The position numbers and the translations under genes are program-made. A DNA stretch of 64,000 nucleotides from the NCBI RefSeq assembly GCF_902460415.1, contig NZ_CABPTY010000002.1, forward strand, positions 411,134-475,133. Direction: 5' to 3'. This document shows, in pieces, positions 15,117-24,018 of this stretch. The notes beneath the pieces are model-generated. The model worked only from the letters and a program-made list of their open reading frames with translations, was not told the DNA's origin and did no database searches. The DNA comes from Campylobacter_A concisus_Y (GTDB lineage Bacteria; Campylobacterota; Campylobacteria; Campylobacterales; Campylobacteraceae). How positions within the stretch are numbered: the stretch's first letter is position 1; each line of letters opens with the position of its first letter.

Positions 15117-15476
15117 CTACTTATTTAAAATTTTTAATAACACAACGATATGGCAAAGATTTATATCTTTGCTAGCTGTTAGAAGTGCTATATCGCCATG
15201 CTCTTTTTCTAGTTTTTTTAGCATTTTAAAGCAAGATTGCGCTTTTTCATTATCAAGCTCGAGCTCAAATTTCTCACAAAACTCATCAAATCTGGCTTCT
15301 CTATCTTCATGAAACCACTCTCTTAAAGCAGTGCTTGGTGTGATATCTTTTAACCAAAGGAAATTTGAAAATATCTCTTTTCTTATGCCTCTTGGATAGA
15401 GTCTATCAACAAAAGCCGCCTTCATATCCAAACTATCATCTTTGATAAAATCATAAATTCTATAAGCTTTAAACAT
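15117..15476 (-). CDS. DUF488 family protein (YeaO-like)
   Basis: The 119-residue cytoplasmic protein shows the DUF488 signature: VDRLYPRGIRKE near the N-terminus, FLWLKDITPSTALREWFHED in the middle and LLTASKDINLCHIVVLLKIL at the end, matching the YeaO pattern (LLYAARD...NHA) with the usual Asn-His changed to Leu-Cys-His. Function of the family is not established. It is a single gene converging on the kinase, 9 bases away. Confidence 0.7.
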   Translation of the reverse strand: MFKAYRIYDFIKDDSLDMKAAFVDRLYPRGIRKEIFSNFLWLKDITPSTALREWFHEDREARFDEFCEKFELELDNEKAQSCFKMLKKLEKEHGDIALLTASKDINLCHIVVLLKILNK

Positions 15477-15703
15477 GTTGTGATTGTAGTCCTATAATGT
15501 TTATAAATAAAAAAATATTCTTATTTATCTTATATTTTTTATACTTGTTTAAATTTTAAGGTTTGTAAAATTAAAGCTCAAATTTTTGATTGTGGTGATA
15601 AGAATTAAACTAGGGCTATAAAATAGTCCTAAAAAGAATAAATTTAAATTAAAGCTCGTTTTGATAAAATCCCAACATAAAAATCACTAAAAGGGTTATC
15701 ATT
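15477..15703. other. Divergent promoter region between DUF488 gene and prs
   Basis: The 227-base AT-rich gap holds start signals for both flanking genes. The prs side has GATAAAATC (-10-like TAAAAT, 15664-15669) after a T-rich stretch and AAAAGGG before the ATG. A weak hairpin (AGGGCT...AGTCCT near 15612-15630) is too short to call. No coding signal was seen. Confidence 0.4.
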
Positions 15704-16630
15704 ATGAGAGGCTATAAAATTTTCTCAGGAACGGCTAATATTGAGCTTTCAAAGAAAATTTCGCAATATCTTTCACTTCCTCTTAGCGAGGCAAGCATAA
15801 AAAGATTTAGCGATGGAGAGATCAGCGTGCAAATCGGCGAGAGCGTGCGCGGAAAAGATGTTTTTGTCATTCAGCCAACATGTGCACCGACAAATACAAA
15901 TTTAATGGAGCTACTTATTTTAACTGACGCTTTAAGACGCAGTAGTGCAAGCTCTATAACAGCGATTGTGCCGTATTTCGGCTATGCTAGACAAGATAGA
16001 AAAGCAGCTCCTAGAGTACCGATCACTGCAAAACTAGTGGCAAACATGATGCAAACAGCAGGTATCGATAGGGTCGTCACCATGGATCTTCATGCAGGGC
16101 AAATTCAAGGATTTTTTGATATTCCGGTTGATAACCTTTATGGAAGTATTATTTTTAATGACTACGTAAGAGCTAAAAATTTACCAAATCCAATCGTTGC
16201 AAGCCCTGATGTAGGTGGCGTTGCTCGTGCTAGAGCCTTAGCTAAAAATCTAAATCTTGACATGGTTATCGTAGATAAGCGCCGCGAAAAAGCAAACGAG
16301 AGCGAAGTGATGAATATAATCGGCGACGTAAATGGTAAAGATGTGATTTTAGTTGATGATATGATCGATACGGCTGGCACGATCGTAAAAGCAGCTGAAA
16401 TTTTTAAAGAGCGTGGCGCAACTAGCGTTATGGCATTTTGCACGCATCCAGTCCTTAGTGGGCCAGCTTACGATAGGCTAAGACTAGGCTTTTTGGATGA
16501 GTTGGTGGTAACAGATACGATCCCTCTAGCAGAGGAGCTACCTTGTATAAAAGTGCTAAGTGCTGCTTCTTTATTTGGCGAAGTGATACGCCGTGTATAT
16601 CACAATGAAAGCGTAAATAGCTTATTTTAA
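15704..16630 (+). CDS. prs: Ribose-phosphate pyrophosphokinase
   Basis: The 308-residue enzyme makes PRPP from ribose 5-phosphate and ATP for nucleotide, histidine and tryptophan synthesis. KIFSGTANIELSKKI opens the first phosphoribosyltransferase domain, DRKAAPRVPITAKL is the catalytic flexible-loop region, VDNLYGSIIF follows, and VILVDDMIDTAGTIVKAA is the PRPP-binding motif. Length is typical of class I. It is monocistronic, with its own promoter and the strong terminator directly after it. Confidence 0.96.
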   Translation: MRGYKIFSGTANIELSKKISQYLSLPLSEASIKRFSDGEISVQIGESVRGKDVFVIQPTCAPTNTNLMELLILTDALRRSSASSITAIVPYFGYARQDRKAAPRVPITAKLVANMMQTAGIDRVVTMDLHAGQIQGFFDIPVDNLYGSIIFNDYVRAKNLPNPIVASPDVGGVARARALAKNLNLDMVIVDKRREKANESEVMNIIGDVNGKDVILVDDMIDTAGTIVKAAEIFKERGATSVMAFCTHPVLSGPAYDRLRLGFLDELVVTDTIPLAEELPCIKVLSAASLFGEVIRRVYHNESVNSLF

Positions 16631-16632
16631 TT

Positions 16633-16675
16633 AAATTTTGGCTTTTTCTTGAGATCAAGACCAAAGCCAAAATTT
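16633..16675. terminator. Terminator between prs and tilS
   Basis: AAATTTTGGCTTT (16633-16645) pairs perfectly with AAAGCCAAAATTT (16663-16675) across a 17-base loop; it starts 2 bases after the prs stop and can serve both converging genes. Confidence 0.75.
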
Positions 16676-16704
16676 CTTTATCTATTGTTTTTAGAATTAC
16701 TTGA

Positions 16705-17685
16705 TTAAAATTTTAACTCTGATAAATCAAAATTTATAGTAAAAAGATAAGCTCTATTGATAGCTGGGATTTTGTGGATTCTGGCTTTTTCTTTAAAAAT
16801 TTTTGGCATTACGGCTTTGCGAAATGGCGTCACTAGGACTTGCTCACCAGCGTAGCCAATAGCAATCTTGCCGCTTAGAACCACGCTTGTTTGCTTGTTT
16901 AAATTTTTATCTAGTTCGTCTTTTTGAGCTTTGCTTAGGAGCACATTTAGTCCTTTTGCGACTACATCAACGCCTCGTATCACATTGCTATCATTTTTTA
17001 TGATAAAAATTTCATCGCTTATTTTTGTGATATTTGGCATTAAAATTTGTTTATCGGCTTCTAAAAACTCAAAGCTTTTTTTTACGCCATTAAAATAATT
17101 ATCTAAAAACGGTTCGCTAAAATTTACCCTTACGAAGCTTCTTTTAAACTCGCCTTTTAAATTTGTCTCATCGATAAAATAGCGTAAATTTCTCTCATCA
17201 AGATAATTTTGAAGCTCTTTTTTGCGTAAACTTAAAAGCGGCCTAACTAGCCAAAAGTGCTTTCTTTTTTCAAGCTCACTCATGCCAAAGAGCTCTTTTA
17301 GCCCAGCACCTTTAGTAAGTTGCATCAAAAACCACTCAAATTTATCGTCAAACTGATGGGCTAAGATAAGATTGTCATAACCGTAATTTTGGCAAATTTC
17401 GCTAAAAAACTCATATCTTGCATCACGTGCGAGTTTTTCAAAATTTGACTTATCTAAAAAAACGCTTTTTGTATAAATTCTTTTACCAAATTTATCCGCG
17501 AGCTCTTTTGCGCTTTTTATCTCGTTTTTGCTTTGCTCTCGCACATTATAATCAACCATTGCTAGATCAAATTTGATCCCAGTTTCGTCTAAAATGTAAA
17601 AAAGAGCAGTGCTGTCTATACCGTGCGAGAAGGCAAGTAGGTTTGTACCAAGACCCAGTCTTTCTCGCACATTTTTGCTTATCAT
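16705..17685 (-). CDS. tilS: tRNA(Ile)-lysidine synthase
   Basis: The 326-residue PP-loop ATPase attaches lysine to C34 of the CAU-anticodon isoleucine tRNA so that it reads AUA. SHGIDSTALFYIL is the PP-loop (SGG replaced by SHG), LILAHQFDDKFEWFLMQLTKGAG the conserved tRNA/ATP segment (usually HHxDDQxET), and RPLLSLRKKEL the next. It is shorter than the E. coli enzyme, as in other epsilonproteobacteria. It overlaps rimO by 4 bases, the last gene of panC-rimO-tilS; the rimO-tilS pair is also adjacent in C. jejuni. Confidence 0.9.
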   Translation of the reverse strand: MISKNVRERLGLGTNLLAFSHGIDSTALFYILDETGIKFDLAMVDYNVREQSKNEIKSAKELADKFGKRIYTKSVFLDKSNFEKLARDARYEFFSEICQNYGYDNLILAHQFDDKFEWFLMQLTKGAGLKELFGMSELEKRKHFWLVRPLLSLRKKELQNYLDERNLRYFIDETNLKGEFKRSFVRVNFSEPFLDNYFNGVKKSFEFLEADKQILMPNITKISDEIFIIKNDSNVIRGVDVVAKGLNVLLSKAQKDELDKNLNKQTSVVLSGKIAIGYAGEQVLVTPFRKAVMPKIFKEKARIHKIPAINRAYLFTINFDLSELKF

Positions 17686-18992
17686 TTTACTTTTTTGATG
17701 ATTCGTGCGACTAGTTTTTGATCGACCACATCGCTTACTTCACAAAGATAGAGCGAGCCTATCTCAAGCTCTTTGACATCGCTTTCATTGATCAATATTT
17801 CGCCGTCTATATCTTTGTCCCAGATATCTTTTTTAGCTGCGTAAAACATCTCGCCCTCGCTGCTGATGCCCTCAAGGGATGCAAAAATTTCTTTGCAGAT
17901 CTCTTTTTGTAGGCTTTCGTTGATAGATTTTTTGGTTATCTTTTCTATCTTGCTTAGCCTTTTTGAGATGATCTTGGCTGGAATCTGCTCCATGTCAAAA
18001 GATGCAGTGTCCTCCTCCTTTGAGTAGGCAAAGGCTGAAATTCTATCGAATTTAAACTCTTCTAAAAATTCACAAAGCTCCTCAAAATTCTCCTCGCTCT
18101 CTCCTGGATGACCCACGATGACACCAGTTCGCAAAAACGAATTGTCAGCATTTCTCATTAAACTTAAAAGCTCTTTTATCTTTTTTGCACCGCTTCCACG
18201 CTTCATTATTTTTAGCATATCTTCGCTGATGTGCTGGATCGGCATGTCAAAGTAGTTGTGAAATACAGATGAGGCGATGATACGTTCAATTAGCTCCTTG
18301 CTGGTCGTACTTGGGTAGAGGTAGAGTATCCTAGCACTTCTTACGCCCTTTATCTTTTCTATCTCGTCTATTAAATTTATTAGCCCATCGCTAATGCCGT
18401 GATCGCGCATATATGAGCTCGAGTCTTGAGATAAAAAGCTAAAATCGTAGTAGCCTTTTTTGACTAAATTTTTAACCTCATTTACGATATTTTCGAGTGA
18501 TCGTGATTTTAGCTTGCCTTTAAATGTCGGTATCGCGCAAAAGCTGCATTTTTGGTTGCAGCCCTCTGAAATTTTGATGTAGGCATGGTAGTTTGAGCCA
18601 GTTATCACACGCTCTTCGTTTGCTTGCAGATATGTCTCTGGGCTAAATAAATTTTGCTTTTTTAAAATGATCTCATCAATCTTGTCATAGTCAGCCACGC
18701 CGGTAAATAGATCAACCTCAGGCAGCTCCTTCATAAGCTCATCTTTATAGCGTTGCATAAGACAGCCAGTAACTACCAATAAAGAGCCATTTTTACGTGC
18801 TTCATGCATCTCAAGTATGGTTTGTATGCTCTCTTCTTTGGCGGATTTGATAAAGCCGCAGGTATTTACGATGATGACGTCAGCGTCACTGATATCATCC
18901 GTAATGTCGTAGTTTTGCAATCTACCAAGCATTATTTCTGAATCAACTAAATTTTTGTTACAGCCAAGTGAAATTAAGTGAAGTTTTGGCAT
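17682..18992 (-). CDS. rimO: Ribosomal protein S12 methylthiotransferase
   Basis: The 436-residue radical SAM enzyme adds a methylthio group to an Asp of ribosomal protein S12. The N-terminal MTTase domain starts LHLISLGCNKNLVDSE, with Cys residues for the auxiliary cluster (LGCNKN, NTCGF, TGCL). SEGCNQKCSFCAIPTFKGKLKSR is split around the CxxxCxxC radical SAM motif, and a TRAM domain ends the protein. LGCNKNLVDSE and AIPxFKGKxKSR separate RimO from MiaB. It starts 2 bases after panC and overlaps tilS. Confidence 0.94.
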   Translation of the reverse strand: MPKLHLISLGCNKNLVDSEIMLGRLQNYDITDDISDADVIIVNTCGFIKSAKEESIQTILEMHEARKNGSLLVVTGCLMQRYKDELMKELPEVDLFTGVADYDKIDEIILKKQNLFSPETYLQANEERVITGSNYHAYIKISEGCNQKCSFCAIPTFKGKLKSRSLENIVNEVKNLVKKGYYDFSFLSQDSSSYMRDHGISDGLINLIDEIEKIKGVRSARILYLYPSTTSKELIERIIASSVFHNYFDMPIQHISEDMLKIMKRGSGAKKIKELLSLMRNADNSFLRTGVIVGHPGESEENFEELCEFLEEFKFDRISAFAYSKEEDTASFDMEQIPAKIISKRLSKIEKITKKSINESLQKEICKEIFASLEGISSEGEMFYAAKKDIWDKDIDGEILINESDVKELEIGSLYLCEVSDVVDQKLVARIIKKVK

Positions 18993-18994
18993 TT

Positions 18995-19816
18995 TTATAT
19001 CCAGATATTATCTATCAGTCTAGTTTTACCAACGTAAGCTGCTACTAAAATGATGGTGTTATTTTTTTCTATTTTGGAAATTTCATTTAAATTTCTATCC
19101 GTAATAGCGACATAATCAACCTTTAATGGCTCTAGTACTTCAAGCATCTTTGTTTTGATCTCACTTGCGTCTTCCTCGCCGTTTTGGATCAAATTTTGTG
19201 CTTTATTTAGCGATCTTGAAAGTCTTAGAGCATTACATTTATCTTCATCGCAGATATAGACGTTTCTGCTTGAAAGCGCTAAGCCGTCTGGCTCTCTAAC
19301 GATATCACAAGCCACTAGGCTGGTATTAAGAAAAAATGTCTTTATCATGTTTTGTACTATGATTAATTGTTGTGTATCTTTTTTGCCCATGTAAACGCTA
19401 TTTGCACGAGTTAGGCGAAATAGCTTGTTTAGTACCCTTAAGACGCCATCAAAGTGTCCAGGTCTAGTTTTGCCCTCTAAGATGGCTGAAAATTTCTTTG
19501 GAGCGACGATTAGAGGTTCATCTTCAAAGTAAAGCTCACCAGCATCTGGGATAAAAATAGCGCTAACGCCATTTTGCTCGCAAATTTTAATGTCATTTTG
19601 CTCGTTTCTTGGGTATTTGTCTAGATCTTCGCCTGGTAAAAATTGAGTTGGATTAACGAATGTTGAGACGATACTTATCTCATTTTCGCTCACGCATTTT
19701 TTGATAAGGCTAACGTGTCCGTTATGAAGCGCGCCCATGGTCGGCACAAAACCGATCTTTGCGCTTGTGCTAGAGGCGAAATTTTCAAGTTCTTTTATAG
19801 TTCTTATGATTTGCAT
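18995..19816 (-). CDS. panC: Pantothenate synthetase
   Basis: The 273-residue enzyme condenses pantoate with beta-alanine using ATP. PTMGALHNGHVSLIKKC holds the HxGH ATP motif, STFVNPTQFLPGEDLDKYPR the pantoate loop, GKTRPGHFDGVLRVLNKLF and MGKKDTQQLIIVQNMI the KMSKS-like region, and LSSRNVYI the final motif. In C. jejuni panB, panC and panD are together; here panC heads an operon with rimO and tilS, and panB/panD must lie elsewhere if present. Confidence 0.95.
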   Translation of the reverse strand: MQIIRTIKELENFASSTSAKIGFVPTMGALHNGHVSLIKKCVSENEISIVSTFVNPTQFLPGEDLDKYPRNEQNDIKICEQNGVSAIFIPDAGELYFEDEPLIVAPKKFSAILEGKTRPGHFDGVLRVLNKLFRLTRANSVYMGKKDTQQLIIVQNMIKTFFLNTSLVACDIVREPDGLALSSRNVYICDEDKCNALRLSRSLNKAQNLIQNGEEDASEIKTKMLEVLEPLKVDYVAITDRNLNEISKIEKNNTIILVAAYVGKTRLIDNIWI

Positions 19817-19936
19817 TTTGACTCTTTTTGTTTAAAAATTTAACTTGGTATTTTAACAAAAAAGGATTAAAAGGGCGTAAATTTAAAAATGTAAGCAACT
19901 TTTGGCTAAAATCGGCAAAAATTTATGGAGAAAAAC

Positions 19937-21037
19937 TTGGATAGTTACGAATACAACGAGCTTTTAAAGAAGCTACAAACAAAAGTTGAAAACATAGGCT
20001 CTATCGTAAAGCCTGAAGAGATCAAGGCTAGGCTAAAAGAGATCGAGGACACCGAGCAAGACCCTGATTTTTGGCAAGATATCGCAAGAGCTGGGGCGCT
20101 AAATAAAGAAAAGACAAAAATTTCAAATATGCTTGCAAAATTTAACGACGCTAATCAGGCAGTAAGCGATGCAAAGGAGCTCTTTGAGCTAGCAAATTCT
20201 GAAAATGACGAAGAGACTATAAATTCTCTTTTTGATGACGCTAAAAATTTAGATGAAAAGATAGTAAATCTTGAAATTTCTATGCTTTTAAGCGGCGAAG
20301 ATGACGGCAAAAACGCGATCGTATCGATCCACCCTGGAGCTGGCGGCACTGAGAGTAATGACTGGGCGAGCATGCTTTATAGGATGTATCTTAGATTTTG
20401 CGAGCGCGAGGGCTTTAAGGTCGAGACTCTTGACTTTCAAGAGGGCGATGAGGCTGGGCTAAAGGATGTTAGCTTTATCGTAAAAGGCGAAAACGCCTAT
20501 GGGTACTTCAAGGCAGAAAATGGCATCCATAGGCTCGTTCGCACAAGCCCATTTGATAGTGCAGGGCGCCGTCATACAAGCTTTTCTAGTGTCATGGTAA
20601 GCCCTGAGATAGATGATGACATAGAGATCGAGATCGAGGAAAAAGATCTAAAGATAGATACTTATAGAGCAAGCGGTGCAGGTGGTCAGCACGTAAACAA
20701 GACTGAATCTGCCATCCGCATCACGCATATACCAACTGGCATTGTCGTGCAGTGCCAAAATGACCGCAGCCAGCATAAAAATAGAGCCACAGCGATGAAA
20801 ATGCTAAAATCTCGTCTTTACGAGCTTGAGCTGATGAAGCAGCAAGAGGCGAGCAACAGCGTCGAAAAGAGCGAGATCGGCTGGGGACATCAGATAAGAT
20901 CATACGTGCTTTTCCCGTATCAGCAGGTAAAAGACAACCGCAGCGGCGAGGCATACTCACAGACTGATGCGATACTTGATGGTGACATCAAAAAGATGAT
21001 AGAGGGCGTTTTGATCGCTCAAAAGGCTGAGGCGTAA
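19937..21037 (+). CDS. prfB: Peptide chain release factor 2
   Basis: The 366-residue factor reads UGA and UAA stop codons. TSPFDSAGRRHTSF carries the SPF recognition tripeptide and RASGAGGQHVNKTESA the GGQ hydrolysis motif. The TTG at 19937 is chosen over an in-frame ATG at 19925 because GGAG (19927-19930) lies 6 bases before the TTG and the product then starts MDSYEYNELL, close to the start I recall for C. jejuni. No internal UGA and +1 shift site is present, so the autoregulatory frameshift of most bacterial prfB genes is absent. A TAAAAT box lies at 19907-19912. Confidence 0.93.
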   Translation: MDSYEYNELLKKLQTKVENIGSIVKPEEIKARLKEIEDTEQDPDFWQDIARAGALNKEKTKISNMLAKFNDANQAVSDAKELFELANSENDEETINSLFDDAKNLDEKIVNLEISMLLSGEDDGKNAIVSIHPGAGGTESNDWASMLYRMYLRFCEREGFKVETLDFQEGDEAGLKDVSFIVKGENAYGYFKAENGIHRLVRTSPFDSAGRRHTSFSSVMVSPEIDDDIEIEIEEKDLKIDTYRASGAGGQHVNKTESAIRITHIPTGIVVQCQNDRSQHKNRATAMKMLKSRLYELELMKQQEASNSVEKSEIGWGHQIRSYVLFPYQQVKDNRSGEAYSQTDAILDGDIKKMIEGVLIAQKAEA

Positions 21038-21061
21038 TAAATTTACAAAAAGAGATGGGAG

Positions 21062-21613
21062 CTAAAATTTCATCTCTTTTAGCTTTGCACAAGCTTCTTC
21101 TTTGCCTTTAAAGCAAGCCTCATCAAGATAAATTCTTGCTTTTTTATAGTCATTTTTGCCTAGGTAGATGAGTCCTAAATCGTAGCTAGCCTCGCTCGAG
21201 CCAAGGCTTGTAGCTTTTTCATAAAAATATATCGCTTTTTCTAAATTTTTGTTTACACCAAGTCCGTACTCGTAGATATATCCAGCACTTCTTAGGCCGT
21301 CTATGTTGCCGTATCTGCCAGCTGTTTCAAACCAAAAAAGTGCTCTTAAAATATCTTTACTAAAGCCTTTGCCGTCACGAAAACATGCGCCAGTTTGTTG
21401 CATGGCTAGAACATTTCCATCTTTTGCGTAGTCGTAAAATCTCTTACAAGCTTTTGGATAGTTGCCTTCATTGTATAAATAGATGGCGTCTGCAATCTGC
21501 AGGGCTTCTGGATCAAGCGGTGGTTCGCTAAGGCCAAGTTTTTGTGAAATTTGCTCTACTGAACATCCCCAAAATAGCAAAATACTAAATACAAAAATGA
21601 TAAATTTTTTCAT
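21062..21613 (-). CDS. Sel1-repeat lipoprotein
   Basis: The 183-residue protein has a lipoprotein signal ending LFWGC and about three to four Sel1-like repeats (for example YAKDGNVLAMQQTGACFRDG, AGRYGNIDGLRSAGYIYEYG, ATSLGSSEASYDLGLIYLG), each a 36-residue helix pair of the TPR class. Such proteins act as periplasmic adaptors. Unlike the two genes at 23-24.6 kb, it does not carry the regular Cys pair in every repeat. It is a single gene between prfB and the rclA-like operon, convergent with prfB. Partner unknown. Confidence 0.8.
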   Translation of the reverse strand: MKKFIIFVFSILLFWGCSVEQISQKLGLSEPPLDPEALQIADAIYLYNEGNYPKACKRFYDYAKDGNVLAMQQTGACFRDGKGFSKDILRALFWFETAGRYGNIDGLRSAGYIYEYGLGVNKNLEKAIYFYEKATSLGSSEASYDLGLIYLGKNDYKKARIYLDEACFKGKEEACAKLKEMKF

Positions 21614-21690
21614 ATTTGTCCTTGAAAATTTAGGGGATTTTATCCAATTTTATCTTATAATGTTCGCAAATTTTAAGCAAAAGGAACAAT

Positions 21691-22011
21691 ATGGATCATA
21701 ATGCACTTTTAATCCAGCTTGGCTATAACGTCAATGAAACAACCACTGCGCAAATGTGTAGAATTTTAAACAATACTGATGGTCTTTTGCCAAAGAGCAT
21801 AATTGAACTAAATGATCATTTAAAACCACACCTTTGTTTTGTGGCGATGAGTGGAAGTGAAGATAGACTAAAGATAAAAAATGTAGCTACCGTTAATGAA
21901 ATAAAAGAGCGAGTCGATGAGATTATAAAAAACTGGGCTAATAAATATAAAATGGAACTAAAAAAGATAAATGAAACAACTTACTATATAATGGGAAAGA
22001 TAAGGGACTAA
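21691..22011 (+). CDS. Hypothetical protein upstream of RclA-like gene
   Basis: The 106-residue soluble protein has a good AAAAGGA upstream and ends 2 bases before the RclA-like gene, so the two are surely co-transcribed. I do not recognise the family. Visible features: a helical start (MDHNALLIQLGYNV), two Cys residues (about 23 and 49, in MCRIL and HLCFVAM), an acidic-basic helix (EIKERVDEIIKNW) and a YYIMGKI strand at the end. Fold suggests a small alpha/beta domain. A regulatory or partner role for the flavoprotein is possible from context only. Confidence 0.6.
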   Translation: MDHNALLIQLGYNVNETTTAQMCRILNNTDGLLPKSIIELNDHLKPHLCFVAMSGSEDRLKIKNVATVNEIKERVDEIIKNWANKYKMELKKINETTYYIMGKIRD

Positions 22012-22013
22012 AA

Positions 22014-23354
22014 ATGAAATATGATATTGTAATTATTGGTTTTGGAAAAGCTGGCAAAACACTAGCAGTTAAAGCTGCCGCACTTGGCAAAAAAGTGGCT
22101 CTTGTAGAAAGATCACCAAAGATGTATGGAGGCACTTGCATAAATGTTGGCTGCATACCAACCAAACGTCTAATAACAGCCGCTAAAGAGGCAAAATTTG
22201 TAAATAATAGCGTTGAAAGCGAATATTACACGCTTAGTGTGGAAAATAAAAATAAACTAATTTCAGCTTTGAATGCTAAAAACTATGCAATGCTAAATGA
22301 TAAAGAAAATATCGATGTGATCGATGGTGTTGGCTCATTTGCTAGTGAAAATAGCGTACTTGTAACAACGCCAAGTGGTGAGAAAAAGATAATAGAGGGC
22401 GATTTTATTATCATAAATAGTGGCTCAAAAGAGGCAGATGCTCCTTTTGAAGTTGTAAGCTCAAATGTATTTTCAAGCCAAACTTTGCTTGATCTAAAAA
22501 ATTTACCAAAGCATTTTGTCATTATCGGTAGTGGTTTTATCGGTATAGAGTTTGCATCAATGTTTGCAAATTTTGGCTCAAAAGTGACTATCGTAGGGCG
22601 TTCAAAACTACTTAAAAACGAAGATGATGATATAGCTAATAGCGTAAAAGAAGCTCTTAGAGTCCAAGGCGTTGAAATCTTAGAGGGTTGCGAGATAGAG
22701 TGCATTAAAGAAAATGTATTAAATTTTAAGCAAAATGGTGAGCAAAGATGCCTTAGAGCTGATGCATTTTTGATCGCACTTGGCAGAGTAGCAAATGTGG
22801 ATGATTTAAATTTAAAAGCTGCTGGAGTTGAGCTAAATGAAAAAGGCTTTATAAAGACAAATGAAAACCTTCAAACGAATGTACCAAACATCTATGCGGT
22901 AGGCGACGTACGCGGCGGAGAGCTTTTTACTTATACGAGCTTAGATGATTTTAGGATAGTTTATTCACAAATTTTTGGTGATAAAAAGAGAAATACTAAA
23001 AATAGAAGTATTCACGCAAATGTGCTATTTACCGACACTCCGCTAGCAAGAGTTGGAGTAAATGCAAAAGAGGCTAGCAAGCTTGGGCTAAATTTTAAAG
23101 AGCTAAAGCTTAGCATGGCAACAGTACCAGGCGCAAAAGTACTAAATCACGATGTAGGCATGCTAAAAGCTATCGTTGATGCACAAAGTGGAGAAATTTT
23201 AGGAGCTAGCTTTCACTGCATCTATGCAAATGAGCTGATAAATGAAATTGCAATTGCTATGAATTTAAAAGCAAATGCAAATTTCTTTAAAAATCAAATT
23301 TTCACTCATCCAAGTATCAGTGAAGCACTAAATGACTTATTTGGACAATTTTAA
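22014..23354 (+). CDS. rclA: RclA-like flavoprotein disulfide reductase
   Basis: The 446-residue protein belongs to the pyridine nucleotide-disulfide oxidoreductases. IIGFGKAGKTLAVKAAALGK is the FAD-binding motif and closely matches the start of E. coli RclA; GGTCINVGCIPTK carries the redox pair Cys42/Cys47; GSGFIGIEFASMFANFGSKV is the NAD(P)H site; AVGDVRGGELFTYTSLDDFRI and the final FTHPSISEALNDLF again follow RclA. E. coli RclA is a Cu(II)/NADH reductase that protects against hypochlorous acid. Assignment as RclA rather than mercuric or lipoamide reductase rests on this similarity as I recall it. Second gene of a two-gene unit. Confidence 0.78.
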   Translation: MKYDIVIIGFGKAGKTLAVKAAALGKKVALVERSPKMYGGTCINVGCIPTKRLITAAKEAKFVNNSVESEYYTLSVENKNKLISALNAKNYAMLNDKENIDVIDGVGSFASENSVLVTTPSGEKKIIEGDFIIINSGSKEADAPFEVVSSNVFSSQTLLDLKNLPKHFVIIGSGFIGIEFASMFANFGSKVTIVGRSKLLKNEDDDIANSVKEALRVQGVEILEGCEIECIKENVLNFKQNGEQRCLRADAFLIALGRVANVDDLNLKAAGVELNEKGFIKTNENLQTNVPNIYAVGDVRGGELFTYTSLDDFRIVYSQIFGDKKRNTKNRSIHANVLFTDTPLARVGVNAKEASKLGLNFKELKLSMATVPGAKVLNHDVGMLKAIVDAQSGEILGASFHCIYANELINEIAIAMNLKANANFFKNQIFTHPSISEALNDLFGQF

Positions 23355-23364
23355 AAGGAAAAGA

Positions 23365-24018
23365 ATGAAAAAATATTTATTGCTTTTATTGGCTTTATTT
23401 TTCACTGGCTGCTTAAACGTGATTGGTGTAGGACAAAAACAAGATGATTCGTGGCAGCAACCAAAGGATGAAAAAATAGTGCAAAATAAAGAGCAAATTT
23501 CAAGAAATGCGATCGAAATTTTAATACCAAAATGCGAAGAAGGCGATACGGAAGCTTGCAACGATTTGGGTGTAAATTACGAGCTTTTAAAAGAATATGA
23601 AAATGCTTTAACAAATTATAAAAAGGCTTGCGATGCTAAGGTGCAAGTCGGTTGTGCAAATTTGGGCACTCTTTATGAGCTTGGACTCGGAGTCAAAAAA
23701 AATCCAAAAAAGGCAATTTCGATTTATAAAGAAAGTTGCAATGGCGGAGGCATGCAAGCTTGCTATCATTTAGGCAATGCTTATAGAAAAGGTGAGATCG
23801 TTAAGCAAGATTATTACTTAGCAATGCAAGCTTATACAAATGCATGCAATGCTGGCGATTTGCCAAGTTGTGCTAATATCGGAGCGATGTATGAGCTTGG
23901 TCTTGGTGTCAATAAAGACGAAAAAAGGGCTTATGGAATTTATAAAGTCGCTTGCTTTCGTGGGCTAAGCAAGGCATGCCCGCAGATGAAAAGACTAGGC
24001 ACAAAGCTAGGAATGTAA
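23365..24018 (+). CDS. Hcp-type cysteine-rich Sel1-repeat lipoprotein
   Basis: Start at ATG 23365 (AAAAGGA upstream) rather than the ATG at 23332 inside rclA, because MKKYLLLLLALFFTGC is then a clean lipoprotein signal with lipobox FTGC. The 217-residue product has four to five Sel1 repeats, each with a Cys pair seven residues apart (CEEGDTEAC, CDAKVQVGC, CNGGGMQAC, CNAGDLPSC, CFRGLSKAC), the pattern of Helicobacter cysteine-rich proteins, which form an intra-repeat disulfide. LGLGV between repeats is typical. It is 10 bases after rclA and abuts the next Hcp gene. Confidence 0.82.
   Translation: MKKYLLLLLALFFTGCLNVIGVGQKQDDSWQQPKDEKIVQNKEQISRNAIEILIPKCEEGDTEACNDLGVNYELLKEYENALTNYKKACDAKVQVGCANLGTLYELGLGVKKNPKKAISIYKESCNGGGMQACYHLGNAYRKGEIVKQDYYLAMQAYTNACNAGDLPSCANIGAMYELGLGVNKDEKRAYGIYKVACFRGLSKACPQMKRLGTKLGM

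Noticed and set aside
15612..15630. Hairpin AGGGCT...AGTCCT before prs as a riboswitch (for example purine)
   Set aside because: Only six pairs with one wobble and no conserved purine-riboswitch core is seen.
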